This document shows, piece by piece, positions 1 through 12,495 of a stretch of DNA of 64,000 nt. A model generated the notes under the pieces. It saw only the letters and a list, made by a program, of their open reading frames with translations. It was not told the DNA's origin and ran no database searches. Position 1 is the first letter of the stretch. The number at the start of each line of letters is the position of its first letter. The position numbers were made by a program, and so were the translations under genes. Source of the stretch: Atopsyche davidsoni (lineage: Eukaryota; Arthropoda; Insecta; Trichoptera; Hydrobiosidae); the NCBI GenBank assembly GCA_022113835.1, contig JAILWY010000004.1:2979501-3043500 (forward strand), given 5' to 3'.

Positions 1-285
1 TGCGAATTTAAAGCAGATGTATATCAAAAATTGTTTTTTTCAACACACACTCGGCAGATATTTAATTTGCCAGTTTTTTTTAATGTTCGTGTAGAACTAA
101 TTCGCTTTAGATAAAAATAATAAAAAATAGGCTTTTGTAAATGCAGGCAGGGCGGGACACGAGGGGGGACACGAGGGGCACACGAGAGGACAAGAGACAG
201 GCGCTGTAATCCCCCTAAAGAGCGACAAACCGCCCTGTCCGCCACTGCCGCCAAGAATCAGCGCTCCGTCAGCGGCCGCCTTTGT

Positions 286-420
286 CGCGCGCCGCCCTTT
301 GAAGTCCCCGCCCGCCCCGCCCGCCCCCGCCCCCGCCCCGCCCCGCCCCCGCCCTGCTACTCAACTTTGGTCCCGAGTCTTTGACGGTTGCTTCTAACCT
401 AACCCCCCGCGCCGCCCCGC
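286..420. repeat. CCCCGCC-rich low-complexity block
   Basis: C-rich runs (CCCGCC, CCCCGCCCC), mirror image of the block at 7514-7650, preceded at 148-190 by three GGGGACACGAG-like short repeats. Confidence 0.8.
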
Positions 421-3400
421 CCGGGATGAGTACAACTTATTATTTTTAGTGATACTTTAAGTGTGCGCCGTCAAAAGCGTATTGTTTTCAGACATTATAA
501 ATTATTTAAAAAAAAAACAAAATGTAAAAAAAATTAATATAAATATTTACTCTGTATCGTACATGATTTTTTTGTAAACTCCGATAATAGACAAAATGAA
601 TATTTCAACCACCTTGCTCTCACAAGTCGAAGGTCGCGAGTAAAATATCGACAGATAAATATGCGGTTAGAATTGATTGAAAGCAATTAAGCCTGTGTTT
701 GGGTTGTTATGGTTCTGGTATATGTCTTTTGTACCAGATATCACAGGTTACATTTTTAATTTCCATGGTATATTTAGTGACATGGCAAATATTAAATCGA
801 TACTGTATTTTTTAGTAAACAATCAAGCCATTCAAAGTTTTATAAGATTTCTCAGTATTCACCGCCCGAGGCGTATTGCGAGCATTTAGTGATTCCCCGT
901 ATTTAACATGGTGCAGTATTAAATGTGACGTCGGTGTAGATTGGCGTATCGGTGTCTCCGTGGTAGTTTCCACCCCGTCACCCGGCACCCGGCACCCGCC
1001 ACCCTGCCTCCCTGGCACCCAGCCACCCCGTCCCGCCCCTCCCACTCAACTTGTAGTGCGCCCCGGCAACGAGAGAGTTCGTGTGCCGCTCTGGTGCCTG
1101 ATTAATAAACGTAATTGTGTTAATTTGAATTAAATTTTAGCTTATCGATAGCCAGCAAGTAACGGACAGACGTTAGTGTGTGTAGAACTGGATTTTGTCT
1201 TGTAATATACAGGAAGTGCTAAATACAAATCACCAGATATGTTCCTCTTAATGTTGAGATTATGCAAATTTAATTATTTCCGACGATACATTTTCACTGT
1301 AGAATCGTGAAACTACAACTCTTTTTTTCTGTAGAAAAGTAGTGAACATCATACGTTAATATTTTAAATCGAATATAATGTGACATTTTTCGGGAAGTAA
1401 TTAGTATTTATGTTTATTTTTTATTTTAATTCAATCTATGCAATAAACATAAGGTTTTGGGAATATACGATATTAATTAACAGTTTTGCGTATCAACAAT
1501 TTAAAAAAATCACTCGATTTTTACTCGAATAGATAGTTTTAAAAACGATTTTATTATTAGTCCAAATCAACTTCAATAAAATAAAAACACGAATAAGTCT
1601 TATTAGAACCGTGTAGAGTTCGTCTTTGGTGGTCTAACATATAAGCCCTCAGAGAAAACATCAATGCTCCAACGAGCCGACCTTACACGTTTCGGACTGA
1701 GCTGCGTTTAAGGTTCGCTTTTCGTTGATCAGAACGTACTGGGGATGTGTCAGGCATTTTCTTTGTGCATGAATGGTTTACTTATATTTTGAACCTGGGG
1801 CTCATCTATATTGCTAACTTAATTGAAAAAAAATTATCCAGACTCGCCATCAACTATGATTCGGTGAGTAACTGCACAGGACGCAACAGTAAGTCTAATC
1901 GCAAGTTAGACAGATAAATATAGTCACACGCATAGATACGTATATTGTTGGACGAGACCTCTTCGAGCAGAAGGTAAAGAAGTTTTTATTTGATTGTTCA
2001 TTTGCGATATTCTCGGAATTGAGACAAACGCCGCAGCGAGGTGCTAATTAGCGACGCACAGCGCGACGGAAAGATGGCGGCCAACCCGGAATTCTAAATT
2101 CTGGACGTGTCATATTTGTCGAGAGCTTGTTTATGGTGGCGAGGATTCTTTCGGGGGTTTTTTTTATTCTTTTCACAGATAAGCCTCAATGAGCGTTTTT
2201 CTATTGACGCGCGAACAATGCCTTTTGAAAAAATGTAAAACATGTTTCGCGCAGATTGGGCTGAGAGGCGTGCGGACACGAACGAACCCGGCACTGAGTA
2301 CAATATGAGTGCAAAATATACATTAATACATACGAAAACTTTTTAACAATTTCCAACATACCACTGAGAGTATGAAACTAATAAACAAAACACAGTTTTT
2401 GAACTAAGCAATACCACAAGATTATTTAGAATGGATGTGTATGCATATATATGATTAAAAAAATGTATATGTAATAATATTGTTTTATTTACTAATTGCC
2501 AACCAATCGGTGCCAAAATTAACCTCCACTTGCCGATGTATACGTATTGAATTCAAACAGATTTCTAAAAAAAAAAAAAAGCGCCACAGCGGTGATCCTC
2601 GCAGATTCCAGCGGCGAGTTCCAAATCCGATACAAATATATATTAAGCTTGATTATTTTTTTTGCGTTACTTCATGTCGGGTTTATTTTCACGTTAACGG
2701 TACACCTGTACATCGCTCGTCGCAATATGTTAAGCAGCCACTCGCGCGGCAGGGCAACAGACGGAGGGAGTCGCGAGGAATGCCGGACGCCCCCGCGCCC
2801 GTCCCTTTGATGTCCTGCTGCAGGCCGCGGCGCCCTGCACCTAGTTATCTATAATTAGCGATGACAGAACTTTATTAAGGAGGAAGTCGGCGGGTATTTA
2901 ATGCAGCACGTCTTGTTTGCGACGCGGGCTTTGAAGTGCTAAATGATTCTAAGCGTACGTAAATATTATTCACGCGACTCGCCGCGCTGACGGACGGCGT
3001 GCGAGCCGCATCGCCCCGACATCACACCAATAACACTGCTACATAATACGCTTTGATCTTAGGGTGACCCGGGAATTGCGGCTAGATTGAGAGCTTATTT
3101 CGTGTAAGTAAACATATATTTACAATCCATTCGCCAGTTGACAATTAGAATAGATCCTCGAAAATGTGTTATTAAATTTAAATCATTCGAAACATTTGAT
3201 TGGGAGATACTCGCAGTATTCTACCTTTCAGCCCTCCCTCTGCCTCGTAGTCTTCTGTGACGTTTTTTTGTGATAATAATGAGGTTGTAATATTTATCCG
3301 TAAAAATGTGGAATTCCAGGCACGTTTGCGCTATTGACGAGGGTAGCGATGGCCGAGTCCAGTCCCCGTGCGCGCAACCGCGCGGAATACGCACGTCGGC

Positions 3401-3424
3401 TATCAGCCGCGCGATCGGCGCCCC

Positions 3425-3484
3425 GGGCCGCGGGTGTAGGCCTCATTGTGAGGGCCGCGGGTGTAGGCCCCATTGTGAGGGCCG
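3425..3484. repeat. 27-bp tandem duplication
   Basis: Two adjacent 27-bp copies (3425-3451, 3452-3478) of GGGCCGCGGGTGTAGG plus TGAG-ending sequence, differing by one base, with the start of a third. Confidence 0.85.
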
Positions 3485-3839
3485 GCGCGACTCCAGCGGG
3501 CACAATGGTGCGGATGCGGGGGGCCCGTCTTATCGCGAGCCTCCCGTGCGAGGTGTGAGGCGGAGGGCGAGGGCGAGGGCGCGCGGTCCCTCAGTGCTAG
3601 CGCCACGGTTCATGCTTAGCAATTCAAGCAGGAATTCTGCAATGAATGTTTATTTATAACTCAAGTGGTTGAGGAGGTTTCAACACCTTCATGCGTTAAA
3701 AAAGGTACAAAAAATCACGGTGAGAATAAGCAAGAACGATATAAATCAGAGGTTCCCATACTTTTTGTCCCGTCGTCCCCTTGTCGAGTTTTCCTGTTTT
3801 TCGTAGACCCCCTGCCTTGCTAATATTGAATTTTTACAT

Positions 3840-3910
3840 TTGACCGGATTTTTTGTCCGTTATATACGAAATCCGTTAAACAGGGGTCCGTTATATCGAG
3901 GTTTACTGTA
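3840..3910. mobile_element. pogo/Tigger-like MITE end inside the hAT remnant
   Basis: Carries TTTTTTGTCCGTTATATACG and a terminal GTCCGTTATATCGAGG followed by TTTACTGTA, matching the right ends of the elements at 18540-18828 and 61053-61773. Only one end is present. Confidence 0.6.
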
Positions 3911-3984
3911 TACCTTTATAAATAAAAACACACAAAATGCAAATATAGTAACATTCACTAAAAGAAACAATACTTTGAATGGGA

Positions 3985-4262
3985 GGGATGCGTCTGATGC
4001 TTTGATAGCAAATTTTCAATATTTGGCTTCAAATAAGTCACATTTAACTTTAAATCTCCTCGCCCAGTGATTTCCAATCTATTTATTTTTTTATAAAAAG
4101 AATGGCAACCGCACTGAAACCCCTTTCTCCGAGGAATGAAGATGGTAAAACTACCAAAAACCTTCTTGCGATAGTACATAATGCAGGATAAATAGCAGGT
4201 ATGTCTCTCTGAAGCCAATATTGCTGATATCCCTTTCTAAACTGCACCTTCAGTTCTTTATT
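3985..4262 (-). pseudogene. hAT transposase dimerisation-domain remnant
   Basis: On the minus strand the translation reads DIPAIYPALCTIARRFL, then PSSFLGERGFSAVAILFIKK, and after one frameshift in an A-run (about 4085-4092) NRLEITGRGDLKLNVTYLKP. This is the classic hAT C-terminal dimerisation block (YP.L..IA.R.L...SS...E..FS). N-terminal catalytic parts are missing and the frame is broken, so it is dead. Confidence 0.7.
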
Positions 4263-4702
4263 AGTGCTTATTTCGATCAGTTCAACTTGTAGTATGACTT
4301 CCGATTCTTCAATGCCTCCGTATGGATTGATAATCTACTGAGGTATTTTGGTGATGACATGCTTAAATGGGATCCACTCTTGTAGACCCCCATTTACAGT
4401 CCATGGACCCCCAATTTAATTTTTCGCCGTCATCGACCCCTTGCAGGGCGGAATCGACCCCTGGGGGTCGATATTGACCGCTTTAGGAACCTTGGATATA
4501 AATCGTTCGCTCGTAATGATTTCTAAGAACTACTTCGTTGTCGTATGTATATCGCATCACTCTTTCCGTTCGGCTTATAAGACACAATGAGTGTCTTTGA
4601 GTGTATGTTGATTTTGTCGTATTGTCAAAAAATTTTACATTGAGTTTAAACATCACGAAATTCAATATTTTTGACAGAGAGTACTTGGTGGAATTCCATT
4701 TT

Positions 4703-5207
4703 AATATTTTTGAATAAAATACTTGAGTGATTTCCCACATTTTCGTTTTTATTAGTGACCGGTTTCGCCAACCTTTCACGTTGGCATTATCAAACAGAGT
4801 GTTTTTTTTTGGGTGTAGCAGCAGTTATCCTGTGTTGGGGTTTGTCTTGTAGTGTGTTCACAGTAAATGTTTTTTTAAAGATGTGATTTAGCAATAGGGA
4901 ATAATAGTGGAGACTTATTGAAAATAACCTGGTCATTAAGCAGGTGCTCCGGTGTGTTATCTTTAATGCGATTGATCTCTAAAATCTCTTGGCGATCGAG
5001 TTTTGTGCCTTTATTGTTAATATGCAAAATTTTGAGGTTGGAGTTTTTGTCAAAGTCGTGCTTATTATCAGAGAGGTGGAGGCCGAAGGTAGATGTTTCA
5101 TCTCCCTTTTTCTCTGTTTGATAATGCCAACGTGGAAGGTTGGCGAAACCGGTCACTAATAAAAACGAAATGTGGAAAATCACTCAAGTATTTTATTCAA
5201 AATTTTT
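4703..5207 (-). mobile_element. Penelope-like retroelement remnant with inverted terminal repeats
   Basis: Inverted arms 4703-4801 and 5112-5207 (about 95% alike) enclose about 310 bp. On the minus strand this interior encodes the end of a Penelope-type protein (about 4875-5100), including LKILHINNKGTKLDRQEILEI and LLNDQVIFNKSPLL. This pattern is recognisable as the C-terminal end following the GIY-YIG endonuclease of Penelope-like elements. Each arm holds a degenerate hammerhead (stem II GCCAAC/GTTGGC, GAAAC, GTC) in which the core reads TTGATAA instead of CTGATGA. 5' truncated; no reverse transcriptase remains. Confidence 0.65.
4875..5100 (-). pseudogene. Penelope-like protein C-terminal fragment
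   Basis: An open frame of about 75 codons with a natural stop at 4875, lacking the reverse transcriptase and the GIY-YIG catalytic residues. It is recognised by the KGTKLDRQEILEINR and LLNDQ..F...PLL pattern that ends Penelope-like proteins. Upstream residues in the open frame come from the terminal repeat, not the gene. Non-functional remnant. Confidence 0.6.
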
Positions 5208-7130
5208 TAAACATCCCCACGACGCTATAAATATTGACGAGCAATACAACAGGAGCCCCGGCCACTCGAGGCTCGCGGGCGGAGCGTGCGCCCCGGGGGT
5301 GTCGATTCTTTGATATCGCCCCCCGAGTGCGACTGCATTGTGTAAAGTGGCGGAGGATTGAACCCTTTCTCTCGCGCCGCCCCTCCAGCCGGAGCCCCCG
5401 CCCAGTGCGGGTGACATGCCCCGCACTGTTCAATTGCACTGCGTGGACTTCCTTTGTGGGATTTTTATTTTTTCTCCGCATGTCGAGAGCTTTCAATCGA
5501 AGTAATAATAAATTCACTGCGAAGTGCCTTTCGAACGCTTTCAAAGCGGAAATAGGGCAACAAACCTCAATAGCTCTTAAATGGCTATGGATATAATATT
5601 TTCCACTTAACGAAATCGAGCGGAATATTTCATACAAAATAATGCGAGCATCGAAATAATTTTTGGTGTCAGAGCGCATTAATTTCAATAAAAAAATTAA
5701 TTACATCTTAGTACGAATCGTATGCGCAATGTTTGAAAACGAATGTAACTCTAGAACAGATTACCGGATTGAAAAAATACATGTTTTTAAAGCAAATTTG
5801 TGAAAATCACAAACTAAACCAAAACATGAAAATGTGAAAAAATTATTAATTGTTTTGAAGTAAAATAATTTTTCAATATTATTATTAAAATGGTTAGGTG
5901 ATCTTTATCACTTTATAAATATTAAAGACATGTATTGGCAACTTAAAGAAATATATAAAATTTGCAACATAATTTATTTAATAAATAAAAATTTATCTTT
6001 TAATATCTTCTCATCGATATGTTAAAAAATAAACCGACAATCAGAGATGTAGTCCAAAAATAACATACCTGCTTGTATCAACATTTAAGAAGAAAAGAGA
6101 TATCGAGCTAACAAGATGACTACTACTTTTTTTAAGACTACTCGTGTCTGATGGGTATTCTTATTTAATGGCTACTTTTATTTGATAGCTACTATTGTTT
6201 TAATGGCTACTCGTGTCCGATTGCCGCAACACTTGCCACACTACCCTTGCAACTCTGAGATCTTCCATAAACGATTAAGATAAAAGCGCGGCAGTTAACA
6301 AAGTAGCTCCGGCGAGGACAGGAAATAATAACGGCCCTCGCGACAACACAAAACAACAACGAGCGCCCGACAAAAAGAGAATATTTTTGCCTAAGCGTTC
6401 TTCACGTCTCGGGCGGACTCGCAGCGAGTTCATAATGGACGGGCGGAGACCAGTCGGCCGCTGTTCAAATAATCTCCAACTATGAAAATATTTCTGCAGT
6501 AATTGAAACAGGGTACCCCATTTTGTATACCTACTTCTTTCGTGGGTTATTCCTTCTACAGGGAATTAAGCGTTTATGTCGTGTCAGTCACCTGCATTCG
6601 AGTGCACCTCTCCGAACAACAAACTCAAAGCATCTAATAGCAGCGGCTGCCAAAATACATTTAATGTTTTATGTGAAAAATACAACATCTATCAAGATAA
6701 AATAAAAGTAAAATAAAAAAATTGGGTAAAGACAGGGCATTTTTTTAAAAGTATTTGATGGTACTCAAATTATAATTTCTGGGTATTGCGCGTATTTCAT
6801 ACATACAATTCTGCAGATCTACTGTAAACCATCATCGTTACCCTCTTAGTGAAATACAGACTTTTTAGAATTATTAATTAACGATTGACAATGTTAACTT
6901 AAAGTTGTAAAGAGCTTCGCTTTCACAGGCAGCACCTAGATGACTAGTTTAATATGTGGGTTCAATGACGTACTTAATAAATAAAATACTGAAAATAAGT
7001 GAATTTAATATGACAATTTTTCAATAAGTAATCAAATTTGTTGAATGTATTTTTAAAAACTAATCAATCAATATAAAACTAAACTTCTATAAAAAAATAA
7101 CATTTCTATTACTTTGAGTACATAAAAAAA

Positions 7131-7131
<1 letters not shown>

Positions 7132-7227
<96 letters not shown>
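7132..7227. repeat. (TA)n microsatellite
   Basis: About 47 uninterrupted TA units. A shorter run lies at 36019-36040. Confidence 0.95.
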
Positions 7228-7229
<2 letters not shown>

Positions 7230-7513
7230 CAGTTAAACAACTTTTTTTATCGGTAATGAATAAACATGTAATGCATCTTGCTTGGTAAACAGTATTCGAA
7301 TAAAATTAACGCAAAGCAAACCGCAGGAAGTCAAAAGCGAGCGGACGCGCCGCAGGTAAACGCGATAGGCACCGGCCGTGATGTCTCACTCGATTAAATA
7401 TAATTTTACACAACAAAAAGACACAGCGACCGCGGCAGGCGTTTATTATTTTATACGGTCCGCGCGTAATAGTCGTGTGCCTTTAGCGGCGCGTAATGAC
7501 AACAATTAGTCCG

Positions 7514-7650
7514 GCGCTGGGCGCGGGGCGGGGCGGGGCGGGGCGGGGCGCGGGGCGTGCGGGGCGCGAGGCGGGGCGGGGCGGGGCGCGGGGCGGGGCG
7601 CGAAGCGGGGCGCGAGGCGGGGCGCGGGGCGGGCGCGCGGCGGCGACTTC
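7514..7650. repeat. GGGGC-type tandem G-rich repeat
   Basis: Dense GGGGCGGGGC and GGGGCGCG units with runs of four G's every five to eight bases on the plus strand; Sp1-like GC boxes and G-quadruplex potential. Surroundings are AT-rich. Open frames over it are compositional. Confidence 0.85.
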
Positions 7651-10600
7651 AAAGGCGGCTCGGGGCGCGGGCGCGTCAATCACGGCGCCATCGACTGCGC
7701 TGACCTATATCAATTTGCTCGGCTGTGTGCCTAGCACTCGAGTGAGGTTATTTGTCTACATGATAATTCTACTACTTTTCAGAAAATTACCGACCGCGAT
7801 ACGATATCGCAATAAAGAGCATCAGTTTTAATGCACACGATTAAATGTGATAAACGCATCGGTTTGCGATTCAGTCCTCATCGTATTCAAAACTAAAAAT
7901 AGTTCAATATGACACGTCTAACCGTTTAATATCATTTTCTATATATATAGATAATAAAATAATTTGAATATTCCATAAATATGCTGCACCGAGCAATGAG
8001 TCCGGCGATAATCTATTCCAGTAAAAATCGTGAGTACTAACAGCGCAGAAATGAAGAGATTCTTCTATCGTGAAATGTTTGTTTATTGCCTTATTAGAAG
8101 TATATGTTTGTCTATTATTGATATAATACAAAAATTTTGTAAATATCAATCACAAAAATAATCAACACTACATGTTTATCGGAACAGTTTCGCGATAAAA
8201 CACAAGTACGTGTATTTTTGCTAATGAATGTTGGATAATACATCGGTAATAACGAAATAAACCGTGATGGAATTTCTTTAGCCAAACTCACTTTAAAATC
8301 CCGCGTGTGCTTCAAAAAGCGACCACAAATTTTATTATTATTCATACCGAGAGACGTTTTTTTTACTTTTACATTCAACACATGTTTCTGCTGCCATTTT
8401 CATTACTGAACACGAAACATCCGATATTCTGTGGGGTCTCCGGTCCGCAGATGTCACCTGTTGTTACTTTTTAAACCTCCGGCTTTTCTTTTGTCATTTT
8501 GTTTCAAGTGCGTGTTTTGATTTCTCAGATTTAAACTTTCCAAGGACGTTGTGTTATTCAAACACCGGTCTTGTGGTGGATTTATATCATACCTACGATT
8601 GATTGCCGATTGCACCGGTCGGCTCTCAATCGGCCTGCCGAGAGTCCCGCGAACCGACCTTGCACACGAGTCAGTCCGACTCTTGATCATCACAATAAAT
8701 CAGTGCAAAATGAAACACAACCAATTTACAATAAATAACGAATAAACTTAACTATCAGCAGAATTGATATAAAAAAAAATAGGAATGTTGCTTGTTAGCT
8801 ATTGAATCATCCGCAATATATAACGTGGACACGTCCTTTGATCGAGTTTAAAAACATAAACACAATCTCGGTGGCCAATTAGTATTACCTTTTCTTGAAA
8901 AAAAAAATTGACTCAATCACTCATCCAGTTCAAAATACATCTTGTCTCTGTACTAGAAGTCACTGTGATCACTTGAGATATTTTTTCTTTAACGCGTAAA
9001 TCAAAAGCATTGTTATGTGACCACCCAACCAGTAGATTACCATTTCAAAGGACGAATGCCGCCATTGTCCTTGTATCCTGTGTTATACCTTTTTATTACT
9101 AAGTAAACACTGCCATTTAGTTTAATTACATTTGTGCATTTGTTTATGGCTGCATTCATTGCTGTACGACCCTTTGTAGGAGGTCTTGTACCTGTGTATT
9201 ATAGAGCGCAAGGCATTACTCGCCTAGCCATATAACTGACTTGCCCACGGTCGAGACTAGACACTGTCTCTCTGTGTAATAAACGATATAATTAAAGTAT
9301 TGAAAGTCTATCATTTATCAACGTTGAACGAGAGTCCTTCAAGTATTGTGCATCCGCGGAGTCACATGTCAACCTAGTGACCTTCCGAGAGGGGCACATA
9401 GCAGCATTACTTAAAAACAAAAAAATATATATGAATATTTTAAGTATTTGACACTTTGACTGTACGTTTTATTGCATATCTTAAAAGTTTCGTTACAAAA
9501 AAAAACCCTTTGGGTGATACTTATTTCGGTAACTAAAGGAAGACTCCGCTCCGCGAGGCCGTCACGAGGGCCCTCCAGTCGCACAGGAGCCGCTGGCGCG
9601 AACAAATGGGCCTCGTTTGCGGGCTCGGGCCACCCGCTGCACTCGGCGCGGGCGACGACTTGCATTACTCCACAAACGGCTCCTCGACTGGACAAGGCGC
9701 CGGCGGACTGTTGCTGCCTCGAATAGCACACCTGCATCCTATTCGGGCCAGCGAAGTTTCAAAACAATATCACACTCTAACAAAACAACCCCAACCCCCG
9801 ATAGATTGCACTGAGGCGGGAAAAAAAAAAAAGTAAAGGTGAATTGACCGTTGAATGTTGAGCGTTCAATACAAGTTAAAAAAATCATGAAAACGTACAA
9901 CAATCGTAAGCGATAAATTTTGTTTATTTTCACGCAGAAACAAAAATAATTAATCAATTAAAATTCAATATATTATGCATACCTATGTTTATTTGCTTTG
10001 CAAATTATTGCGGCGTGATCAGAATCCAAGCAGCTTTACACTCGGTGTATACGATTTAAAAAGCTTTTAAAAAAAACAACACTAAAACTTGATAGGAAGC
10101 CTACGGACCCAATAATTAAATAAATTTAAAAAAAAACTAAAAATTAAAAAGTTACACAAACCCTAGCCCGTGTCTATGATTGACTGGGGTTGACCACTGC
10201 CACTGCGTGTGGAGCCCCGCATAAGAAGAGATTAGAATTTACATAATAGCCGCTAGGTGCCGGCCGAGAACAGACGATAGGATAGACAGGTTGCGTGTGA
10301 CTAAACGCAGGCTATCTTCTCGGCTCGCTTCAAAGGGAGGCGCGAGCAGGTGCGCTCGGTCAAGAGCCGCGCAAGTCTCGGGGGAAAAACCGATTCCCGG
10401 TGATGGCGGACGCGGGCTCCTCCGAGGCGTGAAACGATCGCGGAGCTCGCGGCGAGTGTCGCCCATTAGGGCCCGCCCGCCGGAAAATTGCCCAGGAAAT
10501 TGAGTGATTAACGCCTCTCGGCGCAATTAAAAACGTATCGCAGTGCACGCACGTCTACCTCGAGTGCGAGTTTTTGCGCTGACTCCGCAAGGAGGTGCAC

Positions 10601-11344
10601 GAGCCGGCGTCAAACTGAAAGCTGGCTATTTTTTAATAATTTACAATTATTTATATATATATATATATATATTTATAATATTTCGTGATAATTACGTCGA
10701 ACGTCAACTTTACAACGGCTGCTGTTCCGAGGCGACCGCGAGCCAGGCGGCGAGGGCGTCCCGAAATAAAGATGCGTTCGGTGGCGGAAGCGATCTGCAC
10801 GCACGGCCCACGCACTCGCCTCTGACTGTTCTTAAATGTAATCAGTTTTGTATTAAAAAAAAAAAAAAAATCACATTATTTTCTTAAATAAAATCTGACA
10901 GGAAAAGTTGATATTGTACACTGAGAACCTAGCTATCTCAGCAATCAAACTAATGCAAAACTGTAGATTTTCATGCTCATCCTAATAAAATAGATTCTAC
11001 GTCCGCCACATGTGTTAATGTTCTCGTGGATCATTAGGAATTATCGGTGACAGGCAAACAAGTCCTCCGCCAAGGAGTCGCACGGTAATATTTATACATC
11101 AAAGGTATTCGAATTAAACCAGCATGTAGAGCGTATAGAGCGTGTCATGACTAGCGCCATGTCGAGCCTGTTGACATTTACCGCGGGCTAGAAAACAGAG
11201 CTCAAATCCGAAATAAAAATAAATAGGTTTCAATAAGAGCAAATCCGCACATGTTACACTTTGAACACAGCTCATATAACATGTGATCAAATCTCTTACA
11301 TTTAATATATTTTTCCAGTCAAGTAAACTACAGTCATATTTGAT

Positions 11345-11455
11345 ACTGAAATTTTATTTTAATATGTATACATGTGACGTATTGCCTTTTTATTTTTTGA
11401 CGTGACCGGTTTCGCCAACATGCTAGCAGGTTGGCACCTTCAAGCAGAGAACGGA
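11345..11455 (-). mobile_element. Penelope-like terminal repeat with degenerate hammerhead
   Basis: On the minus strand this repeats the stem II (TGCCAAC...GTTGGC), GAAACC, GGTCAC order of the copies at 4703-5207, with a longer stem II loop and a core changed to TTGAAGG. Solo terminal repeat, no coding sequence. Confidence 0.5.
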
Positions 11456-12424
11456 TAAGTAGCTAGTGAATTCAATGTTCCTGATGAATCGGTGATTCTT
11501 TATAATTAATATTTCAAACACTTCTATACAATGTAAATAAATACATGTTTTGTAAATGTCATGTACCGGCTTTTGTAAAAGTTTATTAAAGCATACTTAA
11601 ATGGCCGCCGCGAACGCGAATTGAAGCAAAAGTGGTGTTCGCTCGAATGTAGCTATTGTCACAAATCCACAAACGAAATAGGTGGAAGGCACTCTCCCCC
11701 GGACCGAGGAGAACAGAAGACGCGGGGGGAGAGCGCGCGGGCTGCGGCGTGTGTGTTTGTATCGTGGACCGCAAGGACGCGTCGGGCCAAATAAATATCC
11801 CTTTGATCTGCGGATAAATATCAGGGCTGGCGGGGAAATAGGGGCGGGGGTGCCTCTGGATGCAGCGTAGGGAGGTCGCAAGGCCAATTTGTACGTCGTT
11901 CAATCGAAATCAGTATCAATAGAAACTTTTAGAATGCGTGGATAAAATACACGTGTAGCAATTTGCAGTTATGTTTTGAGGGGTTACTTACTTTATCCCC
12001 GCATATATTTCATTAACAACTTTAAAAAGTCATCTTCATGACTCAGAGTCGTACAAAAATTTCATTTGGGTTAAGAGTACCCAAACCTAATTTGAAAATT
12101 TGGGAACGCGTCTGTGGCTACCTAGCACCTTACGTTCAGAGGGCGACAAGAGAACGAGTCACTTCCAAAGTGAGCCTATTGACACAAGTAAAAAAATTAC
12201 TCTAGCGATATGCAATACCCACAATTCTGTAACGAGAACCATCTCAGAGCTCTAGAAAAGTGTGCCGTGCACTCGCCTTCTTGTTGAGAAATTGGTAGCC
12301 AATACCGCTAGTTGCGACCGATAACGTGCACCGCAGCAGCCTCACAAGTCGGAATATACTGCGAATCTAACCTTTCGCATTGGCGATCGCGGTCACTTCT
12401 AGAATCCTACTTCTGTCTGAAAGC

Positions 12425-12495
12425 CTTGCGGTCTAGTGATTAACAGAATAGCTAACTGACTCCACGTATTCCTACGTTCAAACAAAAAAATAAAT
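12425..12495 (+). mobile_element. tRNA-derived SINE-like fragment
   Basis: CGGTCTAGTGATTAACAG resembles an A-box region of a tRNA (His/Glu type), and CCTACGTTCAAAC a decayed B-box, followed by an A-rich tail. No cloverleaf forms. Weak support. Confidence 0.3.

Larger units (their letters stand above)
1..3738. other. Gene-free region, GC islands in AT-rich DNA
   Basis: No coding exon recognised. GC/CpG-rich patches at about 130-430, 940-1080, 2720-2850, 2940-3030 and 3330-3600 alternate with AT-rich DNA. Patches carry TAATTAG- and CpG-containing words but no coding signature. Confidence 0.6.
3747..4495. mobile_element. Decayed hAT element with 8-bp target duplication
   Basis: 749 bp flanked by ATATAAAT at 3739-3746 and 4496-4503. 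The ends are inverted (CAGAGGTTCC on the left; GGAACCTTGG on the right), as in hAT elements. The interior holds the transposase C-terminal fragment described separately and a pogo/Tigger end (about 3840-3909). Its right end matches the elements at 14174-14364 and 61774-62965. Confidence 0.75.
5208..11340. other. Gene-free region, GC islands and microsatellite
   Basis: No convincing exon. GC-rich islands at about 5250-5450, 6340-6470, 7330-7700, 9540-9740 and 10240-10620 are separated by AT-rich DNA, with the TA microsatellite at 7132-7227. At 9012-9317 a TG...CA segment with AATAAA might be a solo LTR, but no target duplication was seen. Confidence 0.55.

Noticed and set aside
3670..3705. GGTTTCAACACCTTCATGCG resembling an inverse hammerhead
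   Set aside because: Stem II is only three pairs and there is no cleavage triplet.
5197..5688. 163-codon open frame on the minus strand
   Set aside because: Begins in AT-rich DNA and runs into the Penelope repeat; no protein pattern.
9012..9317. Possible solo LTR (TG start, AATAAA, CA end)
   Set aside because: No 5-bp target duplication, no primer-binding site and no partner LTR in the window.
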